From JBFGCA01 sp041567315 (GTDB lineage Bacteria > Acidobacteriota > Thermoanaerobaculia > Multivoradales > JAHEKO01): a stretch of DNA of 16,115 nt. Every line of letters begins with the position of its first letter. The stretch's first letter is position 1. Made by a program: the position numbers and the translations under genes. Below, piece by piece: positions 11,229 to 16,115 of the stretch. The DNA lies in the NCBI GenBank assembly GCA_041567315.1, contig JBFGCA010000112.1, forward strand, positions 1-16,115. The letters run 5' to 3'. Below the pieces are notes generated by a model that saw only the letters and a program-made list of their open reading frames with translations, did not search any database and had not been told where the DNA came from.

Positions 11229-12293
11229 TTGGCGAGACGACCTCGACTGCGCGCGGTGCTGCTGGCCGCCGGGCTGGGCCGCCGGCTGCGACCGCTGACC
11301 GACGTCGTGCCCAAGCCGCTGCTGCCGCTGCGCGGCCGGCCGGTGGCCGCCTACACCCTGGCCCGGCTGGCGGCCTTCGGCTGCGAGGCGGTGGCCGTCA
11401 ACCTGCACCACCTGGGCGAAGAGATCCGCCGGCAGCTGGGCGATTCGTTCGCCGGCATGCCGATCCGCTACTCGCCCGAGCCCGAGATCCAGGGCACGCT
11501 GGGGGCGCTGCGCCCGCTCCAGGGCTTCCTGCGCGAGGCCGAGCTGGTGGTGGTGGTCAACGGCGACAGCGTCTGCAGCTGGCCGCTGCGGCGGCTCCTG
11601 CGCCACCACCTGCGCACCGGCGCGGCGGCCAGCCTGCTGGTCTCGCGGCGGGTCGACCCGCGGCCGTTCGGGGGCGGCATCGAGGTCGACGCCGGCGGCC
11701 GGATCACCGCGCTGCGGCCGGCGGCGGCCGGCGCCGAGGGGGCCCGCCGCCGGGTCTTCCTGGGACTCCACGTCTTCCGGCCGGAGCTGCTGCGCGGCCT
11801 GGAGCGCAATCCGGCCGACGTCGTCGAGCACCTCTACGAGCCGCTGCTGGCCGACGGCGCCCGGCTGCAGGCGGTCGAGACCCGCCGCCGCTGGCACGAC
11901 CTCGGCACCCCGGAGCGGTACCTGCGGGCGGCGCTCGAGCTGGCGGCGCGACCCTGGCCGCGGCGGCTGGTGCGCCGCTCGTGGGTCTCCCCCCGGGCCA
12001 CGGTGGCGGCCGGCGCGACGGTGCGCGGCTCGGCGGTCGAAGAGGGAGCGCGGGTCCAGGCGGGGGCCGAGATCGCCGGCTCGCTGCTGCTCCCCGGCAG
12101 CCGGGTGGAGGCGGGGAGCCGGGTCGTGGACTCGATCCTCGGCTTCGGGGTGCGGCTGGCCGCCGACACCTCGGTGAACGGCCGCCTGGTGACCAAGGCC
12201 CGCACCGGTCAGGCCCCCGGCAAGCGCGACTCGGTGCTCGGCGGACTGGTGATGTCGCCGCTGGGCGGCCCCGGCCGCGGCGCCGCGGAGTGA
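11229..12293 (+). CDS. Sugar-1-phosphate nucleotidyltransferase with left-handed beta-helix tail
   Basis: This enzyme class joins a sugar-1-phosphate to an NTP to make an NDP-sugar for surface polysaccharides or cell-wall recycling. The 354-residue product has the signature LLAAGLGRRLRPLT (11-24) followed by PKPLLPL (29-35, Lys 29). NGDSV (111-115) carries the metal-binding Asp 113, and WHDLGTPERYLRA (222-234) is the typical C-terminal catalytic motif. Residues 252-322 show hexad-like Val/Ala/Gly repeats (SPRATVAAGATVRGSAV and after), a left-handed beta-helix like that in mannose-1-phosphate guanylyltransferases and glucose-1-phosphate thymidylyltransferases. The nucleotide and sugar cannot be fixed by eye. 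The start is TTG at 11229 with no good Shine-Dalgarno sequence; no better start precedes the signature. A 51-bp gap with a hairpin separates it from the CYTH gene, and the long palindrome at 12314 follows 20 bp after its stop. Confidence 0.88.
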   Translation: MARRPRLRAVLLAAGLGRRLRPLTDVVPKPLLPLRGRPVAAYTLARLAAFGCEAVAVNLHHLGEEIRRQLGDSFAGMPIRYSPEPEIQGTLGALRPLQGFLREAELVVVVNGDSVCSWPLRRLLRHHLRTGAAASLLVSRRVDPRPFGGGIEVDAGGRITALRPAAAGAEGARRRVFLGLHVFRPELLRGLERNPADVVEHLYEPLLADGARLQAVETRRRWHDLGTPERYLRAALELAARPWPRRLVRRSWVSPRATVAAGATVRGSAVEEGARVQAGAEIAGSLLLPGSRVEAGSRVVDSILGFGVRLAADTSVNGRLVTKARTGQAPGKRDSVLGGLVMSPLGGPGRGAAE

Positions 12294-12313
12294 CCCGGCC
12301 GGCGTCTGAGAGA

Positions 12314-12481
12314 CTAGTGTCCCGTGCGGCGAGTTCCTTTACATTCGAGCGGCGCTGCATCCCGCTGGGCGGCGTTGCTCCTCGGTCGCATATAGCCTCG
12401 ATATGCTCGCTCGTCGCGCCTTGCCCAGCGGGCGCTTCGCCGCTCTCGATGTGGCAAGGAACTTACCGCACGGAACACTAG
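12314..12481 (-). repeat. Long imperfect palindromic element, copy 1 (168 bp, MITE/REP-like)
   Basis: The ends are exact complements: CTAGTGT (12314-12320) and ACACTAG (12475-12481). The arms then continue as near-complements: CCGTGCGG, AGTTCCTT, ACAT, CGAG and GGCG words on the left, with matching words on the right, broken by scattered mismatches. The inner stem CCCGCTGGGC (12361-12370) and GCCCAGCGGG (12423-12432) is a perfect 10 bp. Inside lie GGCG/CGCC (12371-12374, 12417-12420) and a small hairpin CATAT/ATATG (12389-12393, 12401-12405). The core is asymmetric and is oriented by AAGGCGCG, which reads on the minus strand, hence the strand given. The element fills most of the 219-bp gap between the nucleotidyltransferase and DUF4388 genes. 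Its AT content is visibly higher than that of its neighbours. No protein is encoded. A related copy starts at 15978. Confidence 0.85.
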
Positions 12482-12512
12482 CGGGCCAGCGCCGCCGGGG
12501 CGGCACCGCCGG

Positions 12513-14042
12513 ATGAGCATCTCGGGCAGTCTCGAGGACGTCTCGGTGGCCGAGGTGATGCAGTTCATCCACCTCGGCGGCCGCACCGGCACCCTGCGTC
12601 TCGAAGCGCCGGACCGGCGCGCCGAGGTGGGGTTCCACCGCGGACGCATCATCAGCGCGGTGGGCCCGGGCCGGCAGCGGCTGGGCGACCTGTTGGTGGA
12701 GCGCGGCGAGGTCCGCGCCGAGGAGCTGGCGGCGGCGCTCGCCGCCCAGGAGCGCGATCACGGGCGCCGCTCGCTGGGCCAGATCCTGCTGTCGAAGGGC
12801 CACGTCACCCCGGAGCGTCTTCGACAGGCGGTGGCCGAGCAGATCGAGCGCACCGTCTTCGAGATCGTGGGCTGGAGCGTGGGCAGCTTCGAGTTCGCCC
12901 TCGACGAGCTGAGCCCGGTCGACGACATCGCGCTCTATCCCGGCGACCTCCTGCCCGACATCAACCTCAACACCCAGATGGTGGTGCTCGAGGCGCTCCG
13001 CATCTTCGACGAGAAGAACCGCAGCGCGGCCGCGGCCGACGCCACGCCCGCCGCTACCGAGGCGGTCCCGCCTTCGGAAGCACCGGCGGCGGGTGCCGAC
13101 CGACCGCCGGCCGCCGGAGCCGCGCCGGCGCCGGCGCCGGCGAGCCCGGCCCGCATCCAGCTGGTCACCGAGGACGACGAGCTGGCCGCTGCCCTGGCGC
13201 GGTCGCTGCCGGTCCCGCCCGGACCACCGGCGCGGGTCGAGGCGCGCGACGCCGGACTCGGCCTGCCGGGCGAGCCGCCACCGGTCGTGATCCTCGACCT
13301 CCGCCATCCGGCCGTCGACCTCGAGCGGGTCTTGGCCATCGGCCGGGCGCGCGGCCGGGCGGCAATCGTCACCCTGCTCGACCCGGCGACCGCCGCCGCC
13401 GAGGCCTATCGGGCGGGTTCGGTAGCGGCGCTGCCGCCCGACCCGGAAGCGGTGGCTGCCTGTCTGGCGGCGCTGATCCGCAGCCGTGGGGAGCCGGCCG
13501 CCGGCGCCGGCGGTCCCGGCCTGCGCTCGGCCTTCGCGCGGCTGCGCCGGGTGGTCGCCGACCTGCGGTCCGGGCTGCTCTCGGCGACGGTGGCGCTCAA
13601 CCTCATGAACGTCATCTCCGAGTCGGTCGAGCGGGCGATCATGTTCCTGGTCCGCGGCGACGAGCTGGTGGCGCTCGGCGCCTTCGGCTTCGCCGCCGAC
13701 GGCCGGCCGCTGGCCGACGTCACCCGCGGCCTGCATCTGCCGCTGGCGCGTGGCAACGCCCTGGGTGACGCCATCGCCGAGGGCCACGCCCACTCGGTGG
13801 CCTTCGATCAGGCCAACCTGCCGGTGCCGCTGGCCGCCGCCCTCGGCGCCCCGCGCAGCGGGCAGGTGGTGGTCTTTCCGGTCCTCGGCAGCGAGGAGGT
13901 GATCTCGGTCATCTACACCGACAACGGAGCGGTGGGCCGGGAGATCCAGGAGATCGACATTCTCGAGCTGGCGGCCGCTCAGGTGGGGATCGCGTTCGAG
14001 AACGAGCTGTTGCGACGCCGGATGGCGTCCCGGCCCGGGTAA
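12513..14042 (+). CDS. DUF4388 / pseudo-receiver / GAF-like multidomain protein
   Basis: The exact function is unknown; the domain build suggests a cytosolic signalling or motility regulator. Residues 1-55 match the DUF4388 (PATAN-like) start SISGSLEDVSVAEVMQFIHL, typical of Myxococcota and similar groups. Residues 55-115 have two RLGDLL / SLGQIL helical repeats like the N-terminal domain of type II secretion or pilus ATPases. A Ala/Pro-rich linker runs 171-213. Residues 214-325 resemble a response-regulator receiver: acidic Glu 220/Asp 221, Asp 262 in VILDLRHP at the phospho-acceptor site, and Thr 287. The conserved Lys is missing (ALPPDP at 306-311), so this is a pseudo-receiver. Residues 345-500 resemble a GAF sensor domain ending in a coiled helix. 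The ATG is 31 bp after the palindromic element; the PilZ gene follows after 25 bp. Confidence 0.75.
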   Translation: MSISGSLEDVSVAEVMQFIHLGGRTGTLRLEAPDRRAEVGFHRGRIISAVGPGRQRLGDLLVERGEVRAEELAAALAAQERDHGRRSLGQILLSKGHVTPERLRQAVAEQIERTVFEIVGWSVGSFEFALDELSPVDDIALYPGDLLPDINLNTQMVVLEALRIFDEKNRSAAAADATPAATEAVPPSEAPAAGADRPPAAGAAPAPAPASPARIQLVTEDDELAAALARSLPVPPGPPARVEARDAGLGLPGEPPPVVILDLRHPAVDLERVLAIGRARGRAAIVTLLDPATAAAEAYRAGSVAALPPDPEAVAACLAALIRSRGEPAAGAGGPGLRSAFARLRRVVADLRSGLLSATVALNLMNVISESVERAIMFLVRGDELVALGAFGFAADGRPLADVTRGLHLPLARGNALGDAIAEGHAHSVAFDQANLPVPLAAALGAPRSGQVVVFPVLGSEEVISVIYTDNGAVGREIQEIDILELAAAQVGIAFENELLRRRMASRPG

Positions 14043-14052
14043 GATCGTCGCT

Positions 14053-14058
14053 GAGGGG
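14053..14058 (+). promoter_or_regulatory. Ribosome binding site of the PilZ-AMIN gene
   Basis: GAGGGG (14053-14058) lies 9 nt before the ATG at 14068 and just after the TAA of the DUF4388 gene at 14040-14042. It supports this start and the view that the two genes form one transcription unit. Confidence 0.6.
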
Positions 14059-14067
14059 CGCATCCGG

Positions 14068-15981
14068 ATGCCGACCACAGACCCGCCGCCGTCCGGGCTG
14101 GCGACCGGCAAGCTGGTCATCGAGTACGCCAGCTTCCGCGAGTTCGTCGAGCGCAGCGTCGGCTGCCTGTCCCGGGACGGCATCTACGTCGAGACCGAAC
14201 GCCCGCGGCCGGTGGGGAGCCGGGTCGGCCTCGAGCTGCAGGTCAGCGACGGCTTCCGGCTGCTCAAGGGCCTCGGCGAGGTGGTCTGGGTGCGCGCCGC
14301 CGAGGGCGACCCGGCGGCCTCGGGGATGGGGATCCGCTTCCAGGGGCTCGACGGCGCCAGCCGCCGGCTGCTCGACAAGGTGGTCGAGAGCTACGAGCGC
14401 GAGGGCCGGCCCACCTTCTCGCTGACGCCGCCGCCGGCCGCGGAGGGCCCCACCGCGGCGGCCCCCGCCGCACCGATGCCGCCACCGGCCGAGCCCGAGG
14501 CCCCGCCGGCCAGCCCGCCAACGCCGCCGCCGCCCGAGCCCGACCCGGCCGCCGCGGCGCCAGAGCCGGAGCCGGAGCCGGAGCCGGGGCCGGGTGGACC
14601 GCCGGACGGCGAGGGCGCAACCGCCGACCGGCCGCCGGTAGGCGAGCAGCTCCCGTTGACGCCCCCTCCGGCCGCTGCGCCCGCGGAAGAACAGCCGGCC
14701 CCTGGGTGGCTCGTCGAGGCGCCGATCGCCGAGGAGCCGATCGCCGAGGAGCCCATCGCCGAGGAGCCGATCGGTGAAGGGCCGATCGACGAGCGGCTGT
14801 TCGACGAAGCGCCGGTCGAGGAAGGGCGCCTCGACGCGGGACGCCTCGACGCAGAGTGCCTCGACGCAGAGCCCCTGGACGCCGAGCCCGGGGCGGCCGA
14901 GCGCGGAGACGAGGTGGCCGCGCCATTCCGAGCGGGGCCTCCGCCACCGCCCGAGCCCGCCTACCCGCCCGAGCCCGAAGGTGCGGTGGAGAGGCTTTTC
15001 GAGCAGGCGGCCCGCCGGGACCTGCCGCCCGCGCCGCCTTCGGCGCCGGCCGAGCGGCTCGGGCTCGAGACCCTGCCCGAGCCCGTGAGCCCCGCCGAGA
15101 TGCTGGGGGCCGAGCCGGCCGGAGGTCTTCCCGGGCCGGCCGCGCCCGCGCCGGCGGCCGCCTCGGCGGTGGCGGGCTCTACCGGCCGGACCCGGCGTCC
15201 CGGCCGCGGGCGGTGGCTGGCGCTGGGGGCCCTGGTTCTGGCACTGGCGGCCGGCGGCGTCTGGTGGAGCGGCGCCTGGCGGGCTCTGGTGCCAGGGGCA
15301 CCGGAGCCGGGCATCGCGGCTCAGGGCCCGGCCGCGGTCGCGCCCGACGCCGCGCCGCGCGGCAAGCGCCGCGGCGCCAGGCCGGCGGCCGAAGGGGAGG
15401 CTACGCCGGTCACCGACGATTCCGCCGCGGACGCTCCCACCGGCGCCGAGGCTCCGGCTGCCGCGGTCGCCCCGGACCCCGCCGGGGACGCCCCGGCCGC
15501 GGGTTCGCCGACCCCGGAAGGCGGCGCCCCGGCCACGGCGGTGCCCGAGACCGCCCCTGCACCTGAGCCGGCGCCCCCCCCACCGCCGGCCCAGCCGGCC
15601 GCCGCCCCCCCGGTCGGCTCTCCGCCGGCGGCACCCGGCGCCCGCTTCGGCGAGCTACGCCGCATCACCTGGCAGGAGGGCGAGGGGACCACGGTGCTGG
15701 TTCTCGAGGCCGACGGCGTCATCCCGGGCGGCGCCTTCGAGGTGGCGGGGATCGGCGGCGAGCGTCCGCGCCAGCTCATCAAGCTGTTCGGCGTCCGCCG
15801 CGGCTACTCGCCGTCGACCCTGGAAGTCGGGGGCCCGCTTCTCACCCGGGTGCGCACCGGTCTCCACGAGGAGCCCGAGGGCCGCGTACTGCACGTGGTG
15901 GCCGACCTCGCCGACGGCGGCGTGCGGCTGCTGCGGGCCGAGGCCCGGGACGGCGAGCTGCGGGTCGTCTTCGGCCGCTAG
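14068..15981 (+). CDS. PilZ-like domain - transmembrane - AMIN-like domain protein
   Basis: This 637-residue protein joins a cytoplasmic PilZ-type domain to an apparent periplasmic domain. Residues 13-112 fit the PilZ-like family known from Myxococcus paralogues (TIGR02266-like), with LSRDGIYVET (34-43) and GMGIRF (86-91). The RxxxR motif used to bind c-di-GMP is not seen, so ligand binding is doubtful. Residues 118-370 are a Pro/Glu/Ala-rich linker with a regular five-residue repeat at 219-273. A single membrane helix is at 383-401 (WLALGALVLALAAGGVWW), preceded by basic residues (TGRTRRPGRGR), which predicts cytoplasmic N-terminus and external C-terminus. A second Pro/Ala linker follows. 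Residues 525-637 (FGELRRITW to LRVVFGR) resemble AMIN, a beta domain found in PilQ and amidases that binds peptidoglycan. The TAG stop lies inside the left end of the next palindromic element. Confidence 0.72.
   Translation: MPTTDPPPSGLATGKLVIEYASFREFVERSVGCLSRDGIYVETERPRPVGSRVGLELQVSDGFRLLKGLGEVVWVRAAEGDPAASGMGIRFQGLDGASRRLLDKVVESYEREGRPTFSLTPPPAAEGPTAAAPAAPMPPPAEPEAPPASPPTPPPPEPDPAAAAPEPEPEPEPGPGGPPDGEGATADRPPVGEQLPLTPPPAAAPAEEQPAPGWLVEAPIAEEPIAEEPIAEEPIGEGPIDERLFDEAPVEEGRLDAGRLDAECLDAEPLDAEPGAAERGDEVAAPFRAGPPPPPEPAYPPEPEGAVERLFEQAARRDLPPAPPSAPAERLGLETLPEPVSPAEMLGAEPAGGLPGPAAPAPAAASAVAGSTGRTRRPGRGRWLALGALVLALAAGGVWWSGAWRALVPGAPEPGIAAQGPAAVAPDAAPRGKRRGARPAAEGEATPVTDDSAADAPTGAEAPAAAVAPDPAGDAPAAGSPTPEGGAPATAVPETAPAPEPAPPPPPAQPAAAPPVGSPPAAPGARFGELRRITWQEGEGTTVLVLEADGVIPGGAFEVAGIGGERPRQLIKLFGVRRGYSPSTLEVGGPLLTRVRTGLHEEPEGRVLHVVADLADGGVRLLRAEARDGELRVVFGR
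14722..14886 (+). repeat. Eleven-copy 15-bp in-frame tandem repeat in the PilZ protein linker
   Basis: The codons give eleven consecutive five-residue units: PIAEE three times, PIGEG, PIDER, LFDEA, PVEEG, RLDAG, RLDAE, CLDAE, PLDAE (residues 219-273). Each is any residue, a hydrophobic residue, then mostly acidic or small residues. The first three DNA units are almost identical (CCGATCGCCGAGGAG), and the later ones are related to CGCCTCGACGCAGAG. This suggests recent slippage expansion in the first block and older divergence. Copy number may vary between strains. It is not the classical pentapeptide-repeat motif. Confidence 0.85.
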
Positions 15982-16115
15982 TGTGGCGTCTCCGACTTGG
16001 CTTGCCAGATAGGCGAGTCATTCGTTGGTGCTGCCAAGGCGCGCAGACGCAGGCATAGCGGGGACTATGTCGAGGAAGCGCAACGCCGGCAGCGCCAGCG
16101 AGGGCCGCCTAGATG
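15978..16115 (+). repeat. Long imperfect palindromic element, copy 2 (right end beyond window)
   Basis: It starts with CTAGTGT (15978-15984), which includes the TAG stop of the PilZ gene, and runs to the window edge. The core (16030-16093) has outer stem GCTGCC/GGCAGC (16030-16035, 16088-16093), then GGCG/CGCC and CGC/GCG pairs, and a CATAG/CTATG hairpin (16054-16058, 16065-16069) with a 6-nt loop. It shares AAGGCGCG, CGAGGA and GCAACGCCG with copy 1, but here on the plus strand. The right arm (GGCAGCGCCAGCGA and after) matches the complement of the left arm (GGCAGCACCAACGA), continuing as CGCCTA. By analogy with copy 1 the whole element should be about 166 bp. No coding function is seen. Confidence 0.8.

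Noticed and set aside
12294..12512. CRISPR array, tRNA or short gene in the gap around copy 1
   Set aside because: There are no regularly spaced direct repeats, no cloverleaf with a TTC-arm, and no RBS-led short frame; the palindrome explains the stretch.
14722..14886. Classical pentapeptide-repeat protein (A(D/N)LXX) in the PilZ linker
   Set aside because: The spacing between Ala and Leu does not fit the A(D/N)LXX pattern, and the units are too few and too acidic; it is a linker repeat instead.

Overview
This window reads as a chromosomal replication-origin neighbourhood of a very GC-rich, Gram-negative-type bacterium. All eleven genes lie on the + strand. The first five follow the classic order dnaA (3' part only), dnaN, recF, gyrB, gyrA. 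GyrB is the long form of about 800 residues, with the extra domain between TOPRIM and tail that is familiar from E. coli. The second half carries DUF4388 and PilZ-type proteins of the kind common in Myxococcota, Desulfobacterota and Acidobacteriota. My best guess is an Acidobacteriota-like or deltaproteobacterial-like lineage. This is inference from gene content and composition only; the sequence does not settle it.

Region by region: positions 1-713 hold the C-terminal part of DnaA. Positions 714-1026 are non-coding, with inverted repeats, four DnaA-box-like words and an AT-rich end, and are a candidate oriC or part of one. dnaN (1027-2124) and recF (2153-3256) follow closely. A 228-bp leader with two strong hairpins and a possible promoter precedes gyrB (3485-5893, TTG start), and gyrA (5913-8450) follows 19 bp later. 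Next come a CPBP-family membrane protease (8493-9245), an M20 metallopeptidase (9229-10632) and a CYTH-domain phosphohydrolase or cyclase (10629-11177), which overlap end to start. A sugar-nucleotide transferase with a left-handed beta-helix tail (11229-12293) follows. Last is a two-gene unit: a DUF4388 / pseudo-receiver / GAF-like protein (12513-14042) and a PilZ - transmembrane - AMIN-like protein (14068-15981), plausible signalling or cell-surface output partners.

The most unusual feature is a pair of related long imperfect palindromes. One (12314-12481) lies just before the DUF4388 gene. The other (15978 to beyond the window end) starts at the stop codon of the PilZ gene. Both begin with CTAGTGT. 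Both have an asymmetric core with shared words (AAGGCGCG, CGAGGA, GCAACGCCG) around a small CATA/TATG hairpin. Their flanking stems differ in sequence yet stay self-complementary in each copy. The cores point in opposite directions and bracket the two-gene unit. They look like a dispersed, structure-conserved repeat (MITE-like or REP-like) with no transposase in view.

Smaller points of interest are non-standard residues at quinolone-contact positions in both gyrase subunits, a degenerate receiver domain lacking its lysine, and an eleven-copy 15-bp in-frame repeat in the PilZ-protein linker.
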